Positions 41,101 through 54,300 of a stretch of DNA of 64,000 bases are shown here, in pieces. The stretch is from Pseudorasbora parva (Eukaryota; Chordata; Actinopteri; Cypriniformes; Gobionidae): positions 4,469,320 through 4,533,319 of the forward strand of contig NC_090179.1 in NCBI RefSeq assembly GCF_024679245.1. The letters are read 5' to 3'. A program made the position numbers and the translations under genes. The first letter of the stretch is position 1, and every line of letters starts with the position of its first letter. The notes below the pieces were generated by a model. The model was not told where the DNA came from and did not search any database. It saw nothing but the letters and a program-made list of their open reading frames with translations.

Positions 41101-42941
41101 ATCTGAAAACACCAATAAACACGTAAGCTGCATTTGATCAATCTTCATTTGAGTTGTTCTGCTTAAAGTGTCATTCAGTCGGTCTGTGTTCTGTCAGGAC
41201 TCACGAGCCGCTTCACTGAGCTGCTGAAAATAAGCCAATCAGAGCAGAGCTCAACATAAATATTCATGACCCTTCCAAATAAGGCAAAACAGAGCATTAC
41301 ATCCTAGGGACAATTTATAGGGTTGTAAATAGACCTGCAAAACTGCATCTGGACATTTTTGCCCAATGTAGATATCAGAGAACAATTTAACATATTTATT
41401 CAAATCATTCTAGGTCACCTTTAATTCTACGTAGCATTGATTCACCAAGGTGCTGAAAGCATTCTTTAGAAATGTTGGCCCATATTGATAGGAGAGCATC
41501 TTGCAGTTGATGGAGATTTGTGGGATGCACATCCAGGGCACAAAGCTCCCGTTCCACCACATCCCAAAGATGCTCTATTGGGCTGAGATCTGGGGACTGT
41601 GGGGGCCATTTTAGTTCAGTGAACTCATTGTCATGTTCAAGAAACCAATTTGAAATGATCTGAGCTTTGTGACATGGTGCATTATCCTGCTGGAAGTAGC
41701 CATCAGAGGATGGGCACATAGTGGTCATAAAGGGATGGACATGGTCAGAAACAATGCTCAGGTAGGCCGTGGCATTTAAACGATGCCCAATTGGCACTAA
41801 GGGGCCTAAAGTGTGCCAAGAAAACATCCCCCACACCATTACACCACCACCACCAGCCTGCACAGTGGTAACAAGGCATGATGGAGTCATGATCTCATTC
41901 CGTTTACGCCAAATTCTGACTCTACCATCTGAATGTCTCAACAGAAATCGAGACTCATTAGATCAGGCAACATTTTCCCGTCTTCAACTGTCCAATTTTG
42001 GTGAGCTTGTGCAAATTGTCACCTATTTATCGCCCTATATACTTTTTTCCTATTTGTAGTGGAGATGAGTGGTGCCCGGTGGGGTCTTCTGCTGGTGTAG
42101 CCCATCCGCCTCAAGGTTGTGTGTGTGTTGTGGCTTCACAAATGCTTTGCTGCATACCTCGGTTGTAACGAGTGGTTATTTCAGTCAAAGTTGCTCTTCT
42201 ATCAGCTTGAATCAGTCGGCCCATTCTCCTCTGACCTCGAGCATCAACAAGGCATTTTCACCCACAGGACTGCCGCATACTGGATGGTTTACCCTTTTCA
42301 CACCATTCTTTGTAAACCCTAGAAACGGTGGTGCGTGAAAATCCCAGTAACTGAGCAGATTGTGAAATACTCAGACCGGCCCGTCTGGCACCAGCAACCA
42401 TGCCATGCTCAAAATTGCTTAAATCACCTTTTTTTCCCATTCTGACATTCAGTTCAGGAGATTGTCTTGACCAGGACCACACGCCTAAATGCTTTGAAGC
42501 AACTGCCATGTGATTGGTTGATTAGATAATTGCATTAATGAGAAATTAAACAGGTGTTCTAATAATCCTTTAGGGGAGTGTATTTGAAATTAAAATGATT
42601 TCTTAATGTCTAGAGACATATCAGGGCCATTTTATGATTCATTGAAATACATTTCTTGAATACAGTTCCTTTCATTTTGATTTAAAAATGACAACAGAGG
42701 GTTGTTTCTGCTTTAACACTTCTTCTCGTCCTGTTGACTTGTTCTCAGGTCCGTCCAGCATGAAGCTCCAGCTGGAGGTAAGCCTGTGTCTCTCACTGCA
42801 GATAACAGCTCCTGAAACACACACACTTTAAAATCACTGCTGACTGCAGATTCATTCTGAGATCCACAGTTTATGGATCAGTGATGAAAACTAGCCAAAT
42901 CTGAGCGTGCCATCACACCAGTGATTATGCTAAGAGAAGCT

Positions 42942-43015
<74 letters not shown>

Positions 43016-43909
43016 AAGAGAGAGGGAGAGTGTGTGTGAGCGTGCGAGTGTGTGTGCGTGCTACGTTTGAGCGATGATGAAAGTGTTTTGTACCTGAAGT
43101 ACATGTTAATTGCATGTATGGTAATGAAGGTCTCTACACTTGAGCTGAGCTCAGACAGTGAGCTGATGATCTGTGTGTGTGTGTGTGTGTGTTTGTTGAA
43201 TCGCTGTGTAAAACTATCCTCTGTTTGCTAGCGGTTTAGTGCTGGTCGTCCATCATCTGTGGATCCAGACTATCTCTCATCTACCACGATCTCAACAGGA
43301 AGCTACTTCACCAGTGAACCAGGTGTGTTCGAGTCACAAACAACAGTTTGATCTTAAAAGTGAACATTAGGGAGGGAGGGGCAATTTAGTTCATTTTTTA
43401 TTTTTACTTCTCAATAGGTCTGAAAAATGAGTACTTCTGTGGGGCGTGTGTATCATGCTGATAATTTAATACTAAGAATGTAATTCAAATATTTTAAGGA
43501 AAATTTACCCAATAAAGTTAAAAAAATAAAGTTCACCCAAAAATGAAATTTGTCATTAACTCCTCCCCCTAATGACGCTCCACACCCGTAAGACCTCCGT
43601 TCATCTTCACACACAGATTAAGATATTTTATATTTAGTCCGAGAGCGTATCTAAGTGTATGCACACTATACTGTCCATGTCCAGAAAGGGAATAAAAACA
43701 TCATCACAGTAGTCCATATGAGACATCAGTGGGTTAATTAGAGTCTCTTGAAGCAGAGAAAATACATTTAGCTCCAAAAATAACAAAAAGTTGGATGTAT
43801 GACAGAGTATTTCTGTGCCAAATGCACTCCTTCAGGACTTCTCCTGGAAGGTCTGGCCCTATATGATATCCTAAAGAGCGGAATTGCTTGTATGTGCATT
43901 TCTCCTGGA

Positions 43910-43949
<40 letters not shown>

Positions 43950-46900
43950 AACCAGAGCAAGAGCATGTCCATCAACAAGCTTAGTTTGTGTTTCCAGAGT
44001 TCTGCAAGTGTGTGTGTGTGTGTTCCCAGTCATGAGTGGAAACCGCAGGCAATGAGTGAAACTGCATCAAATGTGTGTGTTTTTTGCAATCGGCGTGTAA
44101 GTGCATATAATAAGTGTATATGTAAGTGTATATAATAAAACAACTCCAACGTATAGTATATCCAAAGTTATCCAGGGATAATGCGCGTGTGTGTGTGTGA
44201 CTTTTACATCTGCCCACTGCACACCTGAACAAGCTTGGCTATTTTCAGAAGGAATCTGTACGGCGTATCTGTCTTTTATAAATCTGATAAAACTAAAGTC
44301 TCTTCTGAGATGTGAAGGATCAATACTACTCTATAGGTACTCAAGATTAACATGAGACTGGCAGAAACTGTGTGTGTGTCATGGATCCTTTAATGTAGGG
44401 CTGGGCGACATGGCCCAAAAAAATCATCACAATATAATTCAGTTCTGTTGTGTCTATGAACAGACCTAAGCTATTCCCAGATATTGCCAGATAATCACTT
44501 TACCTCTACAATACTTATAACAGAGTTGGATCGTTTGTGATTCTGTCTGTCATGATTGTCTTGAGCCGATTCTCTATTGTTAGCCTGATAGCCTGCAGTC
44601 ATATTATGGTTCATCATATCGTCTTCTTCTGGATGTAAAATGCTCTCTGGTAGCCTACATCTCAGAATGTTAAGAGTTACTTCTGTAGTTATTTTGGTGA
44701 AAGTAACTCAAAAGTAATACAGCAGTAATGTAATGCATTACAATTCTGAGACAGTAATATTGTAATGTAAAGAGTTACTTTTAAATAGCAGTAATAAGTA
44801 ATCTATAATATATTACAGTTTGGAAGTAACTTGCACAACACTGATCACAATTAATGTAAAATCTTTATTTCTTCAAAGTATAAAGGCATATTTTTGCTCC
44901 TGAGTGAAAGATGTAGGAAACCGACAGCTAACTGTGGTTTAAACTATCCTTTATCGTCAAAACATGACAAACACTTCCCAAACAGGTGAACAATTTATTA
45001 AAACTGAGGTAGATTTATTTATTAAAATATTAATTGTGGTAAGCATTTTTTTTTTTACTCTACACTGTATATCAATAATATGTTTATTATTATGATGAGA
45101 AAAATATTACTGCTAGGTGATGCATCAATGTTTTTGAAAAAGAAACCACAGAGATGAAGAGTAAATGAACACTGGGAAATTGAAACGCATGATATGCTAT
45201 ATATATATACATATATATATACATAACCACCTGTCGGCTTAGTTGGTCAAAGCGCCTGTCTTGTAAACAGGAGATCCTGGGTTCAAATCCCAGCAGTGCC
45301 TATGCCACAGGATATGTGGGAGCACTTTTAAACTTTTCACATGTGAAAGTGTTTGCATGACGTCCACTGTGTATCTGAGCAAAACTGGAAATCTAAGAAG
45401 TTTTGCAATTGCAATAGTTCTTGGAAGTGTGCCTATACCACAATTGCTCATTTATCCTTTTATCACATTTGAAAGTCTTTACATGCTGAACAGTGTGTAT
45501 CAGAGTTTAGATTCTCTCCCGAGCCCGAACCTGACCCAAACCGAACCGCGGGCCGGGTCGGGCTGAGATTTCCCGGCACTATCCTCGGGTCGGGCCCGTG
45601 ATCAAGCGTTTGTTTTGTTTAATCATTAGCCTACTTTACTAGTCTAATTGGGTGGGCAGAAAGCTATGCTATAATCAGAAATTATATATATATATATTCA
45701 GCAAAGTAAGAACTAATACAACAACTAAGAAACAAATGTGTAGGCTACAAAGTTGCACAAGTCAGGATTAGTGTAAATGCCTGTTAAACTCACAGCTGGA
45801 GCAGTGATGGAGCGCAGCATTATAAACAGAAACGCTCTGAGTCAAGAGCTGCTCGCGTGAACACTGCACTCTGCTTAATTAAATATCTTCGAATCGTTTC
45901 GTTTAAAAGTGGTCATTTCAAGCTTTCTATACGCATATTTCTCATGTCTGTGAGGCGAGTAGCTGCTGAGCTTCGGTTTATTTATGAGACGCGCGCTCCA
46001 GTTCATGAGCAATGAAAGCGATCACTCCCACGACTTCACCTCGCGATTATAGTCTGCTATTTGCTTTTTATTTATTAAATCCAGGCAATTGGCCTAAGAA
46101 ACCTTTTTTAAAATTAAGATACAATTTAAACAAAACGAAATAAATGCTTTCTACAAAACAAAACTTAATAATAAACTAAATATAACCACCAAAATCATTT
46201 CTGACCCACTCGCATCTTTTCACTCATCATAATCAGATGAAATATGTAAAAATAATATTATAATATTTAAACATAAATATGAAGGAAAAAACACATTGTT
46301 TAATGGCTACAACAAAGTAAGCTACAGATAAATGTCTGAGCTGGATTTGAGCAAACATCAGTTTACCGGTGAGCGGATCATGAGCGCGCGCTGCGGATTA
46401 TTGAGCGGAGTCAAGTCAGCTTTATTTATAGCCTATAGCGCTTTTACAATGACGATTGTTTCAAAGCAGCTTCAAAGTGTTAAACATGAAAATATTGCAA
46501 CAAAATGTTATTCGGCTGTACAGTCGCTGAGGAGAAAACTGAAAACTAAATGTAGTTTTATCATGAGCCTCACCAGTCCGCTTTGCTCATTACAGGCTCG
46601 TTCTCGTCAAAACGCCCACGTATTGAACAATGGTCGGGTTTAAATCGGGCTCGGGCTCATAATTACAGTTAATGTGTCGGGCCGGGCCGGGCTCGGACAC
46701 AACGTGCGCGGGCTCGGGTAGGGTCGGGCTTTGGTGATTATATCCAAATAATAATAGATTATATTTGGGATTTGGCGACTATATCCGATTTTTTTTTTTT
46801 TTTTTTTTGACGACCCGCTTACATCATCTTTATAAAAGCGACCCGTATCCGATATTTGCATTTACACTGTACACTGGCAAAACAGCCCTAGACACTCTTA

Positions 46901-48192
46901 ACCGGTGAAAGGAAGTAAAACAGCGCAATATGCGATGGACGCAGACAAAATGATTGTACAATGTTTTGCTGTCTGCACTGGTTTTCATAACAAACCCCGT
47001 CCAATTGCAACTCAAAACTGTGTTAAAGTAGCCCAATGCCGCATGAAAACCGCAGACTTGGCAACACTGGATCGCAGTTTGTGTCCACCTGAGTTGACGT
47101 CATTCGCCTCCGTCCTTTTTTCAATGACGTACGACTCGCATTTACTGGGGAATATCCGATCTGACCACTTACATGGCAGACGCTAATGCACGCATCCGAA
47201 TCATATCGGATTTATTACCACATATGAGTGAGGCCTGAATTCGGAAATTGGAATCCATCTGTTTTTTTACTGCTAACACGTTCACGTCATATCCGATCTG
47301 AGCCACATGAGAGGAAAAAATCGGAATTGGATCACTTGAACCATGCAGTGTAAATGGGGCCAAAGAGAGCAGAACACCAAAGCACATACACAAATGCATG
47401 ACACACTGCAATAAATAAACATACGTCCTTGGACGTAACTATATATATATAGATTTGTACCTGACTTCATCAATAACCATCATGTGTTGTCCAGGAGTTG
47501 TTGAATATCCCTGGTTTAAATCGTCAATATTCATGCAATCAAAATTCCTAGAGTTCTCCTTCCCAGCAGAGATCCGGAAAATCCTTTGTTTTGGACCAGG
47601 CAGCTGTAGTGCGGTGTAAACGAGAAACAAAATCCTAAACACTCAAAATGGTGATCAAAGAGGAGAGAGCCCAAACAGTGATGTCCAAGAGTTTCCCAAA
47701 GAGAGCAAATATTTCTCCAACAATTCATTCGGTTTGGGCATTTTATTCCGATTGAGGTGTTTATGTGGAGCATTTTCATTCAGACGGGCCTTTTAAACCG
47801 ATTGCAGTGCCCCATGTAAACAACGCACCTAGTGTTTATGACGAAGTGCTCGTTGTGTGCGGTATTTTTGATGAAATGAATGCAGGCTTGATGAGCCGGA
47901 GACTTTTGCCCGGTCTTCATTGATCAGGGTTTTATGGTCAGTCGTGGCCGTTACGTTGGAGTACTCATTCGAGTGCCCGTCCCTAGTGAATATCAGCTGA
48001 AATCGTGCTGTCTGAGGGTCGTTCCCATCAGAAGAGCTTCCTCTGAAGTCTGTGTGTGTTTCTCAGACGATTCTCATCTCTGCATGGAGCCTGATGTGTG
48101 CGGTCTGTCACCGCAGAGGAGCGCTTCAGCCCAGCAGATCATTGACAAATACAGCGACGAGCTGAGCGCTTCCCTGAGACGCGCAGGTAAAC

Positions 48193-48230
<38 letters not shown>

Positions 48231-48437
48231 TATCAGGACACAAATGTGTATAATGCCATGGGTATGACACAGGTATTACAGGAGAGGGTGAAATATGAGG
48301 ACATTACCCATGTCCCCACTTTTCAAAAGGCTTATAAATCATACAGGAGGAGTTTTCTGGAGAAAGTAAAAATGCAGAATCTTTCCTGTGATGGGTAGGT
48401 TTAGTGTGTGTGTGTGTGACAGGTAGGTTTAGGGGTT

Positions 48438-48479
<42 letters not shown>

Positions 48480-48495
48480 TGGGTAGGTTTAGGGG

Positions 48496-48545
<50 letters not shown>

Positions 48546-48823
48546 TGGGTAGGTTTAGGGGCTGTGTGTGTGTGTGTGTGATGGGTAGGTTTAGGGGCTG
48601 TGTGTGTGTGTGTGTGATGGGTAGGTTTATTCTGTGTGTGTGTGTGTGTGTGTGTGTGATGGGTAGGTTTAGTGTGTGTGTGTGTGTGTGTGTGTGATGG
48701 GTAGGTTTAGTGTGTGTGTGTGTGTGACAGGTAGGTTTAGGGGTTGTGTCTGTGTCTGTGTGTGTGTGTGTGATGGGTAGGTTTAGGGGCTGTGTGTGTG
48801 TGTGTGTGTGATGGGTAGGTTTA

Positions 48824-48872
<49 letters not shown>

Positions 48873-50307
48873 AGGGTGTCCGGGGGGTTTTAAAAAGTAT
48901 TAAAAAGTGATAAATCAAATTTGTCAAATTTAAGGCCATTAAAAGTGTTAAATGTGGTCTCAGAGGTATTATTTTTTTCCAAATTAGGTATTATTTTTTC
49001 ATACTATCAGGTGTCCTATTCTGATTGAAACTCTATCTGCGTTTGCGTTAGTTTGTTTAAATATGGGCTTTAGCATAACTGGGCACATAATCAAAGATCT
49101 TTGGTCTCCGTCTCAACCATGGACAGTAAAAGAAAGACAGGTCTCAACGTATGTTTGATGCTGACGTCATATTCAGTGGTCGTTCGGCATCATCTCAGAA
49201 CACTGCGCACTCAACAAGTGGCTGGCTTACGTTTTATTTTAGACTTGCTTCAAGGCATATCTTCAACGACTATCCTCATAAGAGCAATCTTAAATGATTT
49301 ATATAAAGCCTAAAATGAACAAAAAGAGTTGTGAGAGAATGAGGCGCGATCCATAGACGGTATATAAACAGTGAGATCCGCGTGGCGTCTGCTCTTAAAG
49401 GGACAGCAGCCAATAAAGCTTCCTGTCAGTAAAGTTAAAGAACAAAGGGAACAGAGAAAATGACTCGCTGCTCTTGACTAAATAACTTTTGTAGCTTTAA
49501 TAAGGATTAACTATTTAATTTATAGTTTATAAATTTAAGACAGGAAGGGCAGGAGTACCGGTAAACGTGACATTTATTATGGGTTTATGTTAGCATTGTT
49601 TTAAGTTTACTTAAATTAAAAACTGTTATATTTTTGAAGCCTAATAATAAATATAAATAAATCAGTAGCTGTATTAATATCAGTAATACTGGCCTTCATT
49701 CATAAAAAGATGCCATTTAAACAAGTGTTTAAAATAGACTGTCTTTATGCTGTTTCTACATTAACTTGATTAACTGTGAAATTATTATATTAAAAAATAT
49801 ATTAAAAACGTACAAAAAATCTTTCTTTATTGCAATTAATTGCGATTAATCACAGAAAAAGTCTGATTAATCTAGTTAAAGTTTTTAATCGATTGACTAG
49901 TTTTTAGTATTTTGTTAAATTCAACAACTTATCACAGCTATAGAAATGTAATATTTGGCTCAGGTTTTGCTGTTGGGAAAAAAACACTAAATAATTTAAT
50001 TGCTGAATTACCAATTATTAATGTAAATCAGATGTGTGTGCAGTAATGCTTCTCCTTCACCAACCTTTGTGAATGTTGAGATGTGTTTAACTGTCTGAAT
50101 GATAACTTATGACAGATTTCCTCCTGGTGTCGATTCTTAATCTATTCTTTTTTGTATGTTATAAATGTCAAAATCTGTGTAAATAATAGAAAGGTCGCTG
50201 ATTAACACTTCAATTCAGTGTCGTGATGGTTTTAAAAAATATTCTGAAGGTAGTAAAAAAGGTATTACAAAGTAGTAAATTTAACTTCAGGATTGCTGTA
50301 TATACCC

Positions 50308-50379
<72 letters not shown>

Positions 50380-50466
50380 TGGGTAGGTTTAGGGGCTGTG
50401 TGTGTGTGTGTGTGATGGGTAGGTTTAGGGGCTGTGTGTGTGTGTGTGTTTGTGATGGGTAGGTTT

Positions 50467-50499
<33 letters not shown>

Positions 50500-50607
50500 T
50501 GGGTAGGTTTAGTGTGTGTGTGTGAGAAATGGGGAGGTTTAGTGTATGTGTGTGTGTGATGGGTAGGTTAAGTGTGTGTGTGTGTGTGACAGGTAGGTTT
50601 AGGGGTT

Positions 50608-50645
<38 letters not shown>

Positions 50646-50697
50646 TGGGTAGGTTTAGTGTGTGTGTGTGTGACAGGTAGGTTTAGGGGTTGTGTCT

Positions 50698-50728
<31 letters not shown>

Positions 50729-50773
50729 AGTGATGGGTAGGTTTAGGGGCTGTGTGTGTGATGGGTAGGTTTA

Positions 50774-50807
<34 letters not shown>

Positions 50808-50814
50808 TGGGTAG

Positions 50815-50870
<56 letters not shown>

Positions 50871-50951
50871 AGATGGGGAGGTTTAGTGTGTGTGTGTGTG
50901 TGATGGGTAGGTTTATTCTGTGTGTGTGTGTGTGTGTGATGGGTAGGTTTA

Positions 50952-51003
<52 letters not shown>

Positions 51004-51075
51004 TGGGTAGGTTTAGTGTGTGTGTGTGTGTGAGAGATGGGGAGGTTTAGTGTATGTGTGTGTGATGGGTAGGTT

Positions 51076-51109
<34 letters not shown>

Positions 51110-51153
51110 TGGGTAGGTTTAGGGGCTGTGTGTGTGTGATGGGTAGGTTTATT

Positions 51154-51233
<80 letters not shown>

Positions 51234-51249
51234 TGGGTAGGTTTATTCT

Positions 51250-51283
<34 letters not shown>

Positions 51284-51363
51284 TGGGTAGGTTTAGTGTG
51301 TGTGTGTGTGTGTGTGAGAAATGGGGAGGTTTAGTGTATGTGTGTGTGTGATGGGTAGGTTAA

Positions 51364-51394
<31 letters not shown>

Positions 51395-54300
51395 AGATGG
51401 GGAGTTTTAGTGTGTGTGTGTGTGTGAGATGGGTAGGTTTATTCTGTGTGTGTGTGTGTGTGTGTCTGTGTGTGTGTGTGATGGGGAGTTTTAGTATGTG
51501 TGTGTGTGATGGGTAGGTGCAGGGGCAGGGGCAGCGTAGGAGAATAGAAAATACGGTTTGTACAGTATAAAAACCATTACGCCAATGGAATGTCCCCCCA
51601 CATTACATAAAAACAAACGTGTGTGTGTGTGGAGCACTCACGTCTTCTCTGTGCAGGTGCAGCGTGTCAGTCCCGGTCTGCTGTGCTTCATGAGGAGGTG
51701 CGAGCTCATGAAGGAGACTCAAGTCTGTCCAGCTCCAGCATCTCAGGTCAGCTTGTGTCACAATCACTTCATTTGACTTGAGAATAATCATTTAAACTCA
51801 CCGACTGGGGGAAAGCGTCGATTGCAGCACTCATTGTTTTACATGAGCACAGGGGCTCGTTCTTCGTACTGTGCTATCTCAGCTGGATTTGACTGTTGAT
51901 GATCTGGCTCGATCTCGGATTGTCTGGTTCTTCGACGCTCATCCTGTTCTTGTTGTCATAGCAACAGGTCCGTTAGCTTAAACCTGCTCAGGCTAATTTC
52001 ATGTAAACAGGATTAGATTCATCTTGAGCTGATGCTTAAAATCTGCCCCAGCCACTGCTACTTTATTACAAGAGTTCATTACTGAACCAGACGGGCAATA
52101 ATAATTTAAAATAATATAAAAGTTTATTTGAAAATAATATTTTAATGTTGTGTAACATTTGTGTATAATACTATAGACACAGTCACTTGATTGAGAGATT
52201 TATTTGTGATGGAATAATAACTTTATAGTTATATTAGAGGTTTACACACATGTTGTGCAGTTACTCTGAGTCGTGCATTAATGTGAGTGATGACGGATAT
52301 TATGGGATGGCTTAATGCAGCTCAAGAGATGCAGATCATTTGATCTTGACCGTTAAGAAACTTTAATTAATACTGTCACATAACAAATTTGCTTCAAATT
52401 GACTTAAAAAGTAAATTACAACATTGAAATAAGTGTTTTGTGTACAAACACTATAAAATCATGTTCATCAAAACAGTGCGGATTAAATTGATCTAACTTT
52501 TATGTTGGTTTGGTCATTTCCTTTAAAAAAGTCCAGAAAAATATTGAAAAGTCTTCTTTTTTTTCTCCTTTGTCAAGTTTTTTGCCAGGTGGCTTTTTTA
52601 ATGATATGATGTCATTACGTTGTCCAGCCAATCGCTGCTGATCGTGGTTTCGAGTGTCGATCATCTGCCCTCTTCAGGGAACACAGGCACGAGCAGTGAG
52701 CTCAGATAACTTCATCCAGAGATATTAATCCAGTCCGCAAATTTGTTTGAAGAACCAAATTAGCCAGTGATCAGTTATCAGGATTAGAAGATCTGGGATC
52801 TGACAGATCATCTCAGATGAAAAAATCCACTTGAATCGGCAGAGTTTGAGATCTGCACTTTCACCGATCCTCTCGTTAAAACCAGCCGAGTGAGCGAACG
52901 AGAGGTTCTTTGTGCGGCTCATGCTGATGCTCCAGTGAACATAAACAGCACTCTTCTGTATATAATCCATTCACAAATCTGAATACGTGTTGTTTTTCAC
53001 ATTGCTGAGAGGAGCAACAGCTACACACACACCATATAGTTTTAATTTTGACCCAGTCAAGCACAAATCATATTCTAATGTGAATTCTGTTAATTGACTC
53101 GTTCCGTTTGACCGACCGACAGAAAACCTGCCCTTGAAAAGCCCTTATCATGGTTAACCCTTGTTATGTTAGGGACGTTTTCGTCCACTCTGGGGTGCTT
53201 TTAAATCTTAATTTGGCCACAAATTAGTTTCAGCAAAAGGAAAGATTTTTGGTGACATTTCATTTTGACACATTTTGGGAAAATACTTTGAAAACTTTAA
53301 CCAAACACTGTGGGCCAATTCACCACCCTTTCTTTATGTTCAGGATAAAAACATCCATTACACACTTGTGTTTTTTTTTTTGCATAAATCTATTAATCAA
53401 CCTCAGTCCTGATCAAAACCAGGATCCAGGATTTTTACTCTCTAATTTTCCCTTTTTTTCTCGTCAGTGCACCAGAATTCTTCGTTTACATATTAAAATC
53501 AAAGTTTTCTCACGTGGAAAATGCACCCAGACCCCCCTACAACAATTGACTTTACCTTTTTCATTACTTGTGAGTTTGCAGGTCTGTAATCAACAATTGT
53601 TTGTGTTTTTTTAGGTTCTTTCCTGCCGCTTCAGCCCAATCCAGACATTGACTCCTCTTCTTCCTCCTCTTCCTCCAGAAATGTAGTGGGAGATGATCAG
53701 AGCAGTCGAGCACAGGTGCCATGCAAGCATTGCTTGTCATTTTCGAGTCTCCTGAAAGTCCTTGAGTCTGACAAAACGTGGTGTCGTGCGAAAACTTCAA
53801 TCACATTTACACACTGCCTCCGAATATCGCATCCGTAGCAAGCTGATCCACTTCGTCAAGCAGCACAAAGCACTAAAGCTAGCAAAGCATCAAACTGAGC
53901 CATTGACATCCTGAAGTACACTTTAAAAAGTAAACTCAAAACACATTTGTTTAGTCAGTATTATCAGTCATGAAATTGTTAACTTGACAAAACACAATCA
54001 ATAGGTTAACTCACTATCTATAATCTGTTTCATCTCGACTCTAATTGCCCACCATGCCTTCTGTAATTAATTTGTTACTTATGTCTTTCATGTTGTATTA
54101 TAAATGTAGTGCGATTTGCAACTGCAATCATTCAATTACTTGGACTGGGCAAATGTCCGCTTGTCCGTTTATGTTTAAGCTGTTATTGTGAAGCGTCCTT
54201 GAGCTTGGGAGAGGCGCTATATAAATTAAATTTATTATTATTATTATTATTATTAAATCACTCGGGATAATCCTGCAGCTGGAACTCTCCTTCCTCGCTG

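Larger units (their letters stand above)
48230..51625. mobile_element. Cyprinid interspersed repeat whose centre has expanded into a tandem array
   Basis: The left flank (48235-48395, ACACAAATGTGTATAATGCC ... TTTCCTGTGATGGGTAGG) and right flank (51540-51625, GTTTGTACAGTATAAAAACC ... GGAATGTCCC) match the two halves of a zebrafish-type repeat as I recall it. In that repeat only a short GGGTTAGGTTTAGG-like spacer separates them. Confidence 0.65.

Noticed and set aside
46332..46643. 103-aa + strand frame
   Set aside because: It spans a dispersed repeat (46411-46530) also found at 54562 and shows no splice or homology support.
48404..51500. Open frames of repeated CVCVCV / MGRFRG in the TG array
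   Set aside because: They are translations of (TG)n and GATGGGTAGG repeats, with no start context or splice support.
48385..51530. Interstitial telomere
   Set aside because: TTTAGGGG occurs but not (TTAGGG)n; the repeat is GATGGGTAGGTTTA with TG runs.
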